NCBI GenBank assembly: GCA_900155495.1
Contig: FTLJ01000078.1
Location: 1 to 64,000 of the forward strand
Source of the DNA: Porogramme epimiltina
Taxonomy: Eukaryota > Basidiomycota > Agaricomycetes > Polyporales > Polyporaceae
DNA length: 64,000 bases
Direction: 5' to 3'
The position numbers were made by a program, and so were the translations under genes. A model generated the notes under the pieces. That model saw nothing but the letters and a program-made list of their open reading frames with translations, had not been told where the DNA came from and did no database searches. Shown one piece after another: positions 45,749 to 57,871 of the stretch; position 1 is the stretch's first letter, and every line of letters starts with the position of its first letter.

Positions 45749-47882
45749 ATGGGCGAAAACTGGTTCCAACGCGAGATCCTCGCTCCTCGCCGCCTTGCTT
45801 TCAACGTGTTCTTTTACGGTCTTCAGTTTTTCTTCTTCGGTTATGGTTGGCACTCTCAGGTACGTCCGACGACGCCCTCCGCTCGACCCGTCCTGACCCC
45901 AGTGGCGCGCACCTACAGGCAACCAACACCAAGCTCGCCGCGCTCAACGGCCTGACATGGTCGGTCTGGACGTCGCGTGGAGCCGGTCTCGTCCTCGCCT
46001 TCGATGGCGGTCTCATCCTCGTGCCCATGCTGCGCAACATCATCCGTGTTGTCCGCCCCAAGCTCACATGGCTCTTCCCCGCCGACGAGAACATCTGGTT
46101 CCACCGTCAAGTCGCGTACTCGATGGCCTTCTGGTCCATGGTTCACACCACCGCTCACTACATCAACTTCTTCAACGTTGAACGTACCCGTAAGTCGTGC
46201 TTTGGCTTCTCATTCTACCGTGGCCTGCTCGCTGACATCCGGCGCAGAGGTCCGCCCCGAGATCGCCCTCGACATCCACTACACCCAAGCGGGAGGCATT
46301 TCCGGCCACTTCATGCTTCTCATCATGCTCTTGATGTACACCACCGCGCACCACAAGATTCGCCACCAGTGTTTTGAAGCTTTCTGGTACACGCACCACC
46401 TTGCGTTCTTCTTCATGATCGGTCTTTACGCCCATGCCACCGGATGCTTCGTCCGCGACTCCGCCGACCCTGACTACATTCCGTCCTTCCCCTTCTACTC
46501 GACGGAACACTGTCTCGGATACGAGAGCTGGCGTTTCACCATCTGGCCTGGCATTATCTACTTTGGAGAGAGGGTTTGGCGTGAGATTCGTGCGAGGCGT
46601 GCAACTCGCCTTTCGAAGGTCCTCGTTCACCCCAGCGGTTAGTCTCGTTTCTAAAGATAGCGGTCGTAGTGATGCTGACATGTTTGACGGCAGGCGCTAT
46701 GGAGCTGCGTATTGTCAAGCCCAGCTTCAAGTACGTCGCCGGCCAGTGGTTGTTCATTCAGGTGCCCGACATCTCTGGTCTCCAGTGGCACCCGGTATGC
46801 GTAGCTTCATGTCAAGATAATATGCGAGTTCTGACCTCCTTTGGATAGTTTACCATCACCTCTGCGCCGGAGGACCCCTACGTCTCTGTCCACATCCGTC
46901 AGGTCGGTGACTGGACCTATGCATTGGGAGAGCGTGTCGGTGCTGGCCCTCAGGTTGTCGCCTCGATGACCAAGGCCGCGATGAAGGGAACCGAGAAGGA
47001 TGACAGTATCTACGGTACCCGTGGTGACTTCGTTGAGATTGATTCCGCTGGCCGTGCCCTCCCTAGCGTGCGCATCGACGGCCCTTACGGTGCGCCGGCT
47101 GAGGATGTCTTCAACTGCGAGGTCGCTGTTCTCATTGGCGCTGGTATTGGTAAGGCGGCGTTCAGACGGCGTGATGTGGTCTGGTCCTGACAAGTGTTTC
47201 ACAGGTGTTACGCCGTTCGCGTCTATCCTCAAGCACATCTGGTACCGCCAGAAGAAGGGCGCTCTTGGCTCCCTCAAGCGTGTGGAGTTCTTCTGGGTCT
47301 GCCGTGACGCCCCCTCGTTCGGTTGGTTCCAGACGCTCCTCCAGGAGGTCGAGGCTGCCCAGGCTGATCGTGAGTGTTGGCAACCGTCGTGTTGCTGTCC
47401 ATCTTTGACACTAGTTCCTCCCCAGCCAACTTCTTGCGTATCAACATCTACCTCACGCAGAAGATCAGCGAGGACATGCTCTGGAACATCGCCGTGAACG
47501 ACGCGGGCGCCGAGTACGACCCGCTCACGCTCCTCCGCACCCGCACCATGTTCGGCCGCCCCGACTGGAAGTCGATCTACGGCCGCATGTCCCAGGCGAT
47601 CCAGAGCGGCCAGTACCTCCCCGGCACTGACTCCCAGCTCAAGACCCGTGTCGGCGTGAGTATCCTGTTGCCATGTGTTGAAAGAGCCCGAGATTGACAC
47701 ATTCTTTTTCTAGACCTACTTCTGTGGTCCCGGTGTTCTTGCCAAGGCGATCAAGGAGGCTTGCATGGAGAACAACAACTCCGCGGTTCAGTTTAACTTC
47801 GCGAAGGTACGAATTCGTCCTCGAGCCGGCCGTGTTCATTTCGCGTGCTCACAATATCCGCATTCTCCAGGAACACTTCTAG
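45749..47882 (+). CDS. noxA: NADPH oxidase NoxA
   Basis: Superoxide-producing flavocytochrome b that controls hyphal fusion, polarity and fruiting in fungi. Nine exons (45749-45859, 45919-46189, 46247-46637, 46694-46794, 46850-47149, 47205-47369, 47426-47655, 47714-47806, 47871-47882) give 557 residues, typical of NoxA. Heme-ligand histidines lie in NIWFHRQVAYSMAFWSMVHT and in FEAFWYTHHLAFFFMIGLYA. FAD binding is marked by LQWHPFTITSAPED. NADPH binding is marked by IGAGIGVTPFASI and VGTYFCGPGVLAKAI. The last coding exon is just 12 nt (EHF-stop). There is no N-terminal EF-hand, which excludes NoxC-type oxidases; NoxB is less similar in its start. Confidence 0.95.
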
Positions 47883-48245
47883 ACGTCGACGTTGCTGAGA
47901 CCCCCCGTTATGATTGCCCGAGTTCCCCGAGGTCGTATCGCTTGTATGATTGTTGCAAATTCGTTGAGATGATGTCGACTTTGCAATTGTTTAATTTAAG
48001 TTTCTTGGAGGACGAAATGTGTGAAAGCCGAGTGTCTGGGGTCCAACCCCGTGAATCCCGGCGAGTAAGCTGCCGCTGGTCCAAATAACGCGTCAATAAG
48101 GTAGACGCCGCTCGCGTCTCTTGTAGCAGTCGGTCTCCGCAGTATTGTGCGCACATTACGGCAGGGCCGTCGACGCGTCGAGCACTCCTCTTGACCTCCT
48201 ACCACCTACTCCATCTACCTGCCATTCTACACACGGCGCCATAAC
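47883..48245. promoter_or_regulatory. Spacer NoxA / RecQ
   Basis: 363 bp between plus-strand genes, including the RecQ promoter. A pyrimidine-rich leader runs just before the start. Confidence 0.4.
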
Positions 48246-51113
48246 GATGGAGAATGCACGCAAAGTGCTGAAAGATGTTTTCAAGTTTGACTCTTTTCGT
48301 CTTGAGCAGGAAGCGGTACGCGTCTCGATACGAAGGATTGTTCCCTACCCTCGTCTTGACAATACGCCGCGTCGAAGGTCATAAAGCGGCTGATTGTAGA
48401 CAACGAAAATGCCCTCGTGTTGTTTCCTACGGGAGGTGCGTATGCATTCCCTCGTTGCGCGCGTCTGTCGGAGGGAATAACGCGGTCGACTGGCTCGCAG
48501 GAGGAAAAAGCTTGACCTATCAGATACCAGCATTATGTTTGGAGGTCGGTGCAACGCATCGCGACGGCGAGGAATCGGAGCTAACGCGTTCCGGGGTTGT
48601 CGTAGGGTTTGACACTGGTCATTTCGCCACTTATCGCGCTCATGAAGGATCAAGTGGACGCGCTGGTGATGAGGAAGGTGAAGGCAGCGGCGCTCGACAG
48701 CACCCAGGGACTAGAGCGGACGTCTTGGATCAAGAACGAGGTCATCTCGGGCTCGATGAAGATCCTGTACGTTGCCCCAGAGAGGTGAGTCCGTATTGCT
48801 GCGTTTCCTCCGCGCCCCTACTGGAACAGGCTTCTGCGCTAGGCTCAACAACGAGGGCTTCATTGCCATGATGAAGCGGGTCAAGATATCGCTCCTCGCG
48901 GTCGACGAGTCTCATTGCATTTCCCAGGTATGCGCCACACAAACCCACAATGTGACGCGCCCGCGGCTGATGTCTGCCACAGTGGGGCGCGAGCTTCCGA
49001 CCGGAGTACTTGAAGATAGCCCGTTTCGCCGAGGAGATGGACGTCGAGCGTGTCCTCTGTCTGACGGCAACTGCCACAGAGTCCGTTGCCAAGGACGTCT
49101 GCGACAACTTTTTCATCCATCCGAAAGAGGGCGTGTTCCGTATCCCTGTTTATCGGCCGAAGTGCGTGATTCGTGTTCGCCAGCGGCGTTTGCCTGATAA
49201 TGACTCCCTAGCCTTTCTCTGAAAGTTGAAGTCTTCCAGAACATGAGCATGAAATTAAACCGCCTGGTGCCCATCCTCAAGGAGCGCACTGGACCAGCCA
49301 TCGTCTATGTGACACTTCAGAAACACGCTGAGGATGTCGCTCACAGCCTCAGGTCAAAACAATTGGACGCCATGATCTATCACGCCGGTCTTCCATCGGA
49401 GGAGCGCGAGCGGGTCCAACTTGAGTTCATGGACTCTGAGAAAGGTATTGTCGTCGCTACGATTGCGTTCGGTATGGGCATTGACAAAGGTAGGCATTAC
49501 CGGATCATTCTTAGTTTCCGCCGTGCTGAGGTATCTATGCAGCGAACATCCGACAGGTAGGGTGGCCTATTGCTTTATTGAGCGCATGTCTTCATACTCC
49601 GATAGGTCATTCATTTCCACATGCCGAAAACCCTCGAAAATTATAGTCAAGAGGTCGGCAGAGCGGGCAGAGACGGACTGCGCTCAGAATGTTACATGTT
49701 CCTGTGCGCTGCGGACCTTCCCATCCTGGAAGGATTTGCTAGGGGTGATACCTGCGCAAAGCGCGACATCGAACTTTGGATCCAGGAAGTTGCCACGAAA
49801 GAGGCAGCATCGGACGGTACTTTAGATTTCAATCTGTTTAAACAATCCAAGGAGTAAGTGCTAAATTTCACTTTGGCCCTCTATTTGACCTCGTACTAAT
49901 GAATGGATAGCTATGACATCAGGGTACGTTGTTGTCATTCTAAGGGACCAACCGCGTCTCGCTCATTCCACATAGCAAAACGTCCTTGGCCTGTGCTACG
50001 CTCAATTGGAACTTGACCATGGATATATTAGAGCTATCACTCCCTTCTTTTCTATCTACGACATCACTCCGAGGGCTGCAGGTGGAATGCAGGCGGTCAT
50101 GGCTGACACTTCTGCACCTGCCATAGCCATTAGAACTTACTGGTCGTCCAAAAAGACCGGCAGCGGTTATCAGGTAAGCAGTCAAAACTGCCAGGAGACA
50201 ACAGCTAACCGTTATAAGATCGATGCCGTGCTCGCCGCTGAGCGGTCGCGTATCGAGCGTTCAGACATCGCTCGAACCATCAGCGGGTGGGAACTAGATG
50301 GTAGGTGCCTCCGATATCTGCTGCGGTCTGAGTTGTAGTGAACGAGCTCTCTAGGTCACATCACGACCAAGCCTTCCCAACTCAGAAATGTAAGTCCTTC
50401 CCTAATAACTTACAAAAAACGTAGCCAACGAGTATGAACCTTTCCAGAGGTACATGGTGATGAACGCAATGCCGAAGGCCTCCAAAGATATCAAGGCTCT
50501 CGCTGACGTTATCTATCAACGAATGGTGGCACGAGAAGAAGAATCTATAGAGAAGATGCGCAAAGTCATCGAGTTTGCTACAAACGACGATTGTATGCCG
50601 TCCTCTTGCTATTGCCAAGGACTTCTTCGTAGCTGATTATCGCTCCTCGTAGGTATGGCCCAGGGCCTAGCGTCATATTTCGGAGACCATGACGCCGTTC
50701 CAGGGGGCATGTGTGGCCATTGCACCTTCTGCACGACCGGCGCCGGCGTAGAGTATGAGCCCATTGCTCAATCCGTTCCCGATCCCAGCAAGGTCCAACA
50801 GATTCTCAACGCGTGCCCCGAGCGGGACGATCCTCGACTCCTCGCTCGCATGGCGTTTGGCATCACCTCGCCCCGCTTGACGTTTGGCAAGTGGTCAACG
50901 GCACATCCCCTCTTCGGCAGCATGGTCGATACGGACTTCAACGCGTTAGTAGCTGCTTTCGACGCTGAGTGCAAGAAGGCGGATTATACCAAGGTGGAAT
51001 CTGCAGCTCCTTCCCGTACGGCACAGAAACGTAGCTATACACAAACTAAAACGCCTTCCTCCGGTCGCGGCGGTTATGGGGGCTACAAACGTGGTCGCAG
51101 AGGGAAATTTTGA
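48246..51113 (+). CDS. RecQ-family ATP-dependent DNA helicase
   Basis: 3'-5' DNA helicase for recombination and fork repair. Exons can be followed through all helicase motifs: LVLFPTG-GGKSLTYQIPALC (motif I, split by an intron), GLTLVISPLIALMKDQ (Ia), AVDESHCISQWGASFRPEYL (II and aromatic loop), LCLTATAT (III), IVYVTLQKHAEDVA (IV), GIVVATIAFGMGIDK (V) and YSQEVGRAGRDG (VI). The RecQ zinc region is present (MCGHCTFC). The C-terminus ends in an RGG-like basic tail (SSGRGGYGGYKRGRRGKF). Motif II is DESH rather than the usual DEAH. No HRDC domain or long N-terminal extension is seen, so it is not BLM/Sgs1; it resembles a fungal RecQ of short type. Confidence 0.9.
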
Positions 51114-51549
51114 GCGAGGAAGGATGCCATAGTAAGAGGTTTTAAGACGGGATCTTTATAATGTGGTCATCCGTAGTATATCGTGTACCTTAGGCTTGAT
51201 AAATATGCCATCGTATTCTTTCCTACTGAGAACACATATATAGTCGATGAAGACTGCCTGGAAGCATGTGGTTTGTTGTGCATCGGTCCCGACTGTGGAG
51301 GACCGAGGGCTTGCATTTGGCTTGTACGGTGGTGTGACATCGTCACGTGCTCTACCGTGACGAGGCGCGACCGTCCAACCGGCGACGCGTCCGAGTCCGA
51401 GTCGTTGTGGCTGCAAAGCTTTCCGCCATTTCGGACTCTCCGCAACTTGCTCTCGTCTCTTATCCTTGCCTGGACTTGCTTTCGTGCTCTACACATGATC
51501 CTCTGACTGGACATCTCTCTCTTCACTACTTGTTGTACGATATCCTGCT
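51114..51549. promoter_or_regulatory. Spacer RecQ / TAF5
   Basis: 436 bp between plus-strand genes, with the TAF5 promoter. A pyrimidine-rich leader at 51500-51545 precedes the ATG. Confidence 0.4.
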
Positions 51550-54378
51550 ATGTCTGCTGCAACCCCCGCGGCTTCCACCCCAGACGGACTTTCTCCCTCT
51601 GCGAGCAACGCACCCGCAGCAGAGGCCTCCACAAGCACTGTATCGGACCTAGACCGCAGAGCTCTCGAGTACTTGCGCTCAAGAGGATACAAGGTTGCTG
51701 AAAATGTCTTCGAAGACGGGGAACGGAGCACTACGCCTTCAGAGGACAAGGGCAAACAGCCCGAGACTGCTCCGGCAAACACCATCTCTTCGGAGGAGCT
51801 CGTCAAACAGCTAGCTATCTTCTCTAATAAGTCTCCCGATGCACAAGACAATGCTCTCAAGGACGGCTCGATCGTTACGCAAGAGTTGTCAACCATGGGC
51901 AATCCCCAGAACATTCAGAATCTCATATCAAGCATAGGTCCTGTAGGGGCCGAAGAAATGCTTTTGCTTGACCCGACGGACAAGCATGAAGGGTTTCGAG
52001 AGCTCGAGTCGTGGGTGGACGGATCGCTGGATATGTATCGGGTGCGCTCTTACGTTTATTTATACTCTTGAGTGTAACTGACGCGATCTCGTAGCCGGAG
52101 TTTAGGCCTATTCTGTTCCCCATATTCTGCCATTTCTATCTAGATCTGGTTCAACAGGGGTATCGTGAAGCTGGTATGTGATTTTGCCTCCGTTACTTGG
52201 TTGGCCGTTCATTAAGGCTCTCGCAACAGCGCAAAACTTTTATTCTACTTTCTCGACATCGTTGTCCACCGTTCACCATGCGACACTACACCACTTGTCA
52301 ACCATCACACTGCCCTACCATGTACAAACAGACGAGGTCGCACAGCGGTTCAGAACCGAGAAATACACTGTGCGCATGAGCCGCTCCGGTCTCAACCTTC
52401 TCGTAGGTTGGTTGACTGAGGGATCTGGGGGGGAGCCTACTGGCGCAGGGGATGGGTTCTCTGGAGAAAAGGGAAAGCGGGGAAGAGCAGCAGTTATGCG
52501 CGTAGTAAACAACCACTTACGGTTCGATGGTGGGTCTTTCATCTTTCCATTGGTCCAGACAAACAGCTTCTAACATGCTGCGCCAGTGACCTCCTCATCC
52601 ACTTCCTCAGTGTCCCCTCGAGCATGGGAAGACTCGACCGGCTTCCTCTCCGCCGTGGTTCCTCAAACGAACGGAAGCACTACCGACGCGAGCGCTTACA
52701 ATTCGTCGAAGGGCGAGCTCAAACTTGGGCCTGCACCCATTTCCGACGAGCTTCGCACAGAGACCGAACGTACCCTGAGGGAACAGGCTCATGTCAACCA
52801 CGACCCAGGGGCTCAATATGATCTTCACTATGCCCGACCAACTCCACCTGCTGGTCTTGTTTCTCCCGCGCTCTCCGATCTCCCTCCTCACCCGCCGTCC
52901 TTCCGGAGCGTGGATGTTAAGCGTGAGGTGGAGAAAGTTCGAGATACACGAAAACGTCCCCGACTTGATCCCTCTGCTCTATCGCCTGCAACAGCCAACG
53001 CTTCTCAGAACGCAGTGGCTCGGGCACGAGCACTGCCGAGCGTATGTGCATATACTTTTCACGACGTGGGAGAAGGGTGAGTATGTTACGGTGAGATTCT
53101 AAAACATGTACTGATAACCGCATCTCAGAGTACCATGCTGCGAGTTTTCGGCTGATACCTCTCTTCTGGCGGCGGGCTTCTCCGAGAGTTATATCCGACT
53201 ATGGAGTTTGAAAGGAGAGAAGTTGAAAGGAATGCGGAGCGACTTCCAAATGGGTTCAATACGAGATGGTGTGTACTCCTACCCTTTCTCTATTTCCTAC
53301 TGGCCACTTATAATGTCAACAGTCTCCTCCCTGAATAAGATCAAGGAAAAGGGTGGTTCTACGACCCGCAAACTGATCGGACATAGTGGACCAGTGTACT
53401 CAGTTGCTTTCGACCCCACCAATGGCTCTGCAAGCCCACCAAAATACCTCCTCTCTTCTTCAGCAGATGCTACTGCCCGTTTATGGTCGCTCGATACCAT
53501 GACAAACGTTGTCGCCTATCGCGGACACCAAAATCCCGTTTGGGACGTGAAATGGAGTCCCATGGGCATCTACTTTGCCACGGCGTCTCGAGATCGCACC
53601 GCGAGACTGTGGTCGACCGACAGAACGTCGGCGCTGCGGATATATGCTGGGCATCTTAGTGATGTGAACGTGAGTGTGACTGTTTCGCAGAAACGAAGTG
53701 ATGGAACTCACGCTTCGAACTCAGGCCGTTGGCTTCCACCCAAATTCTCTGTATCTTGGCACGGCGTCCAGCGATTGCACCGCTAGGCTGTGGGATGTGC
53801 AACGCGGCGCCTGTGTGCGCGTTTTCTACAGACACGATGACATTGTATCCACGTTGGCGTTCAGTCCGGATGGGCGTTACCTTGCCACCGCGGGTGAGTC
53901 TTACGGTGCTGGATCAGCGGAGTGGGATACTAACAGAGGTTGCACATAGGAGAAGATCTCGCCATCCGCTTGTGGGACCTAGGGTCAGGCAGATGTATCA
54001 AGAAGATGACTGGTCACACCGCATCTGTGTACTCCCTTGCTTTCAGCGCCGAATCCAGCCTGCTCGTCAGCGGTGCGGCGGACTGGACGGTACGTTGTTG
54101 GGATGTTAAGGCGGCCGGTGGGCTTCCCACAAAGGTCCGCGAGAACGGCGCGGCCGTAAATGGCGTGTCCGAGGAGCATCCGCCCGAGAAGAGCGAAACG
54201 GAGAGCACGGAGACGTGAGTTTTCCGCGCTGTAACTTCGAATATTCCTGACTTCGGTGCTCAGCACGGATCTGTTGACCACGTTCCCGACGAAGCGGACA
54301 CCGATCATCAATGTCCAGTTCACGCCACGCAATCTCTGTCTAGTTGCTGGCTCATACTTATCCCCCGAGTCACGATAA
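51550..54378 (+). CDS. TAF5: TFIID subunit TAF5
   Basis: WD40 scaffold subunit of TFIID (and of SAGA in some fungi). A LisH-like helix pair (SDLDRRALEYLRSRGYKVAE) is followed by the TAF5 N-terminal domain: GFRELESWVDGSLDMYRPEF, then FPIFCHFYLDLVQQGYREAA and AQNFYSTFSTSLSTVHHATL. A Ser/Pro-rich linker leads to WD repeats: CCEFSADTSLLAAGFSESYI, GHSGPVYSVAFDP, GHQNPVWDVKWSPMGIYFAT, AVGFHPNSLYLGTASSDCTA, HDDIVSTLAFSPDGRYLATA and GHTASVYSLAFSAESSLLVS. The C-terminal FPTKRTPIINVQFTPRNLCL is typical of TAF5. It converges on the small unknown gene 103 bp away. Confidence 0.92.
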
Positions 54379-54481
54379 TATATCCACCTTGATTCCGTCT
54401 ACCAAACTTAACAACTAATCGTGAGAACAAAAGCAAAGAACAATGCGGTATCAGCCCAAGGCCTCGATTCTTCAACGTCCC

Positions 54482-54856
54482 TTACGGCCGCAACAAGCCA
54501 CCCTCCTCTGCCTTCCTATAAGCCTTGTCTATTTCTTCTCCTAACCCCGTTTCTGTCTTCATCTTCTGCAAGTATTCAGCCATCTTGCTCTCGTCGCTTC
54601 GCCGCCCGTTACAGAATACCTCATAAGCTTGCACGATTCCACAAATAATGTCATCTTCGAGCAAGCCAGAAGCCTCATCATGACTATGCACAGTGGTGCC
54701 GTCTTCATCGTCGCGACCGTGCTGCCGGGGCCGGTCCTTGTCGTCGTGGATGGTACGGTGGTTCTGAAACGCTATTTGTGACCTCTGCGGGGAGACGTTC
54801 CACTTGGATGAGACGTCGTCCTCTTGTGAGGAAGGACTGTAGTCCTTGTCAGTCAT
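54482..54856 (-). CDS. Uncharacterised 124-residue acidic protein
   Basis: A single open frame of unknown function. The first half (MTDKDYSPSSQEDDVSSKWN) is polar and probably disordered, rich in Asp, Ser, His and Arg. The second half (DDIICGIVQAYEVFCNGRRS) and AEYLQKMKTETGLGEEIDKA look like two amphipathic helices, which suggests a small folded or protein-binding unit. There is no signal peptide or membrane span. Coding character and a good position between two genes argue that it is real, but I do not recognise the family and an additional exon is possible. Confidence 0.5.
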   Translation of the reverse strand: MTDKDYSPSSQEDDVSSKWNVSPQRSQIAFQNHRTIHDDKDRPRQHGRDDEDGTTVHSHDEASGLLEDDIICGIVQAYEVFCNGRRSDESKMAEYLQKMKTETGLGEEIDKAYRKAEEGGLLRP

Positions 54857-55544
54857 AGCCCCCTAGTCAGGCCCCCGTATTAGTTCTCAGCCATAACTGC
54901 GTGCACTTGAAACAGTTTCACCATCACGTCCTGCTGGATTCTCCGGCCATCGTCTACCCACATCGCTTCCGCTTGGTGCGGAATTTCATCAGGGATGTGA
55001 GAGAGGTCCTCTGCGGTGTAATCCATACTGAACTATTGGGACGGAACGTTGAAGCAGGAGGAAGTGAATCTCTTTGCCGCACGGAGCCTACACCTGGAGA
55101 GTGGACGTTGTATACCTATGAGGTAGCCTGTTGTATCTAATTGTGAGCCTCTGGCTGAGTATGATGTGTAAGAGAGTTGGTAGTGGACCAAGCAGGGCTT
55201 CGTGCTGTCCCTATATACAGAGGACGCTACACCAGGGGCTTCCACAGCTCAGAGCAGCAAGATCTCTTTGTGCAGTGATAGAAGGTTTAAAATCAGCAAT
55301 TCACCAAGCTGCATAGTCTGGCGATCCTTTCACCCTTCTCCGTTCCACCGTGATGAGAGGGAGTGACGCGTACACGGAGAATCGACCGAGGACGCGTCGC
55401 GTTACGCGTTAATAGCTGTCACGTGTCTAACAGGCGCCCATACGTATGGCTTGGGTTCGGCTCGCAGCTCTCCTTGCCTTCTACCAACCACTTGACCACC
55501 CTTCTGCCGCTAACTCCCTGCACATCTATATACCGCCTAACTTC
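54857..55544. promoter_or_regulatory. Divergent region between two unassigned genes
   Basis: 688 bp between divergent starts (54856 minus, 55545 plus). Small ORFs have no support. It should contain both promoters. Confidence 0.4.
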
Positions 55545-56760
55545 ATGGATACCGTGAGTCGACTGGAACGCGTGCTCTCTCCTTTTCTAACGATCTCTTG
55601 TCGTAGCAAATGGAAGACCACAATATGGAGGACGTCATGAGTGCCCCGGTGGACACTAGCACCATGCCTCCCCAGCTTCCCCACTCCTACAATCCGCCTC
55701 CTCCAACTATCATCCCTAATGCAGGTGAGTACCGTATTGCAATGCATGCGCGTTCGCCTATATCTTCCTCTTGGTTGTACTAGTTCTGACCGAAATGGAT
55801 CGCCTCTATGAACAAATGCGCGCAGTCATTGCCGGTACCCCCCAGACACGCGAGCCATTCCGCGATATCTCGGTGAAAGTTCACATTCGAAGACCGGAGA
55901 GAGATACGTGGATGTATATGGGCCGCGGCATCGTCACTCAGGAGATAGCGGGGCAGTCCTCTCGTGTTGGTACGTAATACCCTCCACCCAGTTCCACCCT
56001 CACATGTTTCTGAGCCACAAAGTGTTTGTAGTTGTCAGGCATGCAACGAACCACAAGATTTTCACAGTTTTCGGCGAGGTATGTCGTCTTTGGGCGACTC
56101 GTGTGCGCGACTTACCGTAGCCACTTGATGCAGGGTGCTGCTCTTCAAGCGGAGAGACGCGGCAACTTTGTGGTCATCGGCTGCGTGGAAGGTAGCCGGG
56201 TCGTCTCTTGGTCTCTTAATGTGAGAACGTCTGTTTTGGTCATGAAGGCTGCAGAACTGACCTTCTGCTTGTATCCGCGTATATCCACCCCGGACACCTG
56301 CCATTGCGCATGTGCCCGCGCTCATACTCTGCTCGCGTTTTCGCCATACGGCCATAATTACACGTGCCTCCACCGCCATCCTCGATATCAGGCCCTCAAC
56401 AACACCGAAACCGTCCGCCTCCTTGCGAGCATCGAGCTCGCATGTTACGCGTGCAAGCAGGCCATGGCGGACCCCGCCATGCACGGTGCGTTCCGCCGTC
56501 GCGTCGCGCGCACGATCAAGGACGACCGTCGTCGCCGGCACAAGCGGCGCAAGGACCAAGACGCGATGATCGATGCTTTCGCTCACACCGGGCTCGGTGG
56601 TGAGGAGGACGACGGGGACGAGCCTGTCGCCGCTCCCAGCGCTCCGCCTCCCGCGGAACCAGTGCCCATCCCCGCACCGGTGACGATGCCTGTGCCCGAG
56701 CCTGTGCCTGTGTCCGGGCTCGGGAACATGTTTCCTGGGCTCCCGCCGTTGCCGCAGTAG
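55545..56760 (+). CDS. Uncharacterised protein with possible PH/EVH1-like fold
   Basis: A spliced gene of unknown function. The first coding exon is nine bases (MDT), spliced to QMEDHNMEDVMSAPVDTSTM. Later exons give VLTEMDRLYEQMRAVIAGTP, DISVKVHIRRPERDTWMYMG, RGIVTQEIAGQSSRV, VVRHATNHKIFTVFGE, and GNFVVIGCVEGSRVVSWSLN. These alternate like beta strands, and a helix follows (ETVRLLASIELACYACKQAM), the order expected for a PH/EVH1-type domain; this is inference. A very basic stretch (RRVARTIKDDRRRRHKRRKD) could be a nuclear signal, and the tail is a Pro-Val-Glu repeat region. The last intron is about 170 nt, longer than usual, so an exon inside it may have been missed. Confidence 0.6.
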
Positions 56761-57871
56761 TTCTCCGCGCCTACCCGGACATTATCCTACAGCACAGATT
56801 GCCTCGCTAGATTGATGGAGAGAGAAGTAGCTGGAAGAATCAGAGAATGTGCGTCGGGGGTGCGCACACGCGTTATTGCTATTGTATTCATCATCTCGTC
56901 CTCTCACCGTCCGCCCGCCTGCCGGGGCACCGTGCTTTCATAGTCGTCGTCGTCGTAGTCCTCGCCCCTGTCTACTGTCTCCGTGTCTCCCGTCCATGTA
57001 CAATCCCGTTTCGTCCTGTTCTTCTAGTACGCTCACGACTTGCTTACTACTACCCTATCGCATGCACCGCATTACTCCACACCCAGCCCGCGTGCTCGAT
57101 GCCCGAACAGATACTCAGACGCAAGCGCATCCGGATGCCTGCGCCACCGTTCTACGTCATCTTGCGACGGTCTCAGCTGCCTGCGCGCTGGACGACTTAG
57201 CCAAATGGGGTAGAAAGGCGAGGCGAACACGACGCGGCGCGTGAATTGACGCGGGCGTTGGGGCGGGCGCGCAGACAGACGGATATGGTGAACCTCGTCG
57301 TTGTACTACATGCGGGCGGGCCCCGCGGCGCACACGCGACGCGCCGGGACCCACACAACTACCACGTACAATATAGCTAGATGCTGGTATCCTTGTGGGA
57401 CGGTGCGCTGGCCGACAGGCCCGGAGAAGGGGAGAGGAAGCGGGCACGGGATATATGATACCTTTTAAGTAAGTTAAGTAAGGGTGGCGATGTGCCGGGC
57501 GCGTCGGCCCCGGTGGTGAGAATGAAGGAAAGCCCGGGGCAGCGAAAGAGAGGGTAGAATGTAGAGAAGGGCTACTATGTAAGGACCGCGGGGGGTGAGA
57601 TTGGGGAGAGGGGAGGAGGGTCAGCAGCAGCAGGGGGAGGGTGTAGGGGTTACAGACAAACAGCGGCGACCCGCGAACGTTTGGCTAAAAAAGCAAAAGG
57701 GTCCGTCTCCGGACCGATGGCCGACGACCACGCCCACGACCACTACACAACACAACATAGACATGGGAGGAGAGGGGAGGGCGAAGGAAGACAGCGACTG
57801 GCCGCTCACAGGGGGCTTGTGGGTAAGAGCGACGAGGAAGAATCGAGGGAAGGAAACCGACAGGGCCAGCC
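56761..57871. other. Convergent 1.1-kb intergenic region
   Basis: Between two converging genes. It contains GC-rich sequence, a purine-rich plus-strand stretch (57480-57800) and composition-driven ORFs. Both 3' untranslated regions should lie here. No RNA gene or transposon seen. Confidence 0.45.

Noticed and set aside
45154..45896. Overlapping ORFs upstream of NoxA
   Set aside because: Open only because of extreme GC content; no splice chain and a CT-rich leader of NoxA lies inside.
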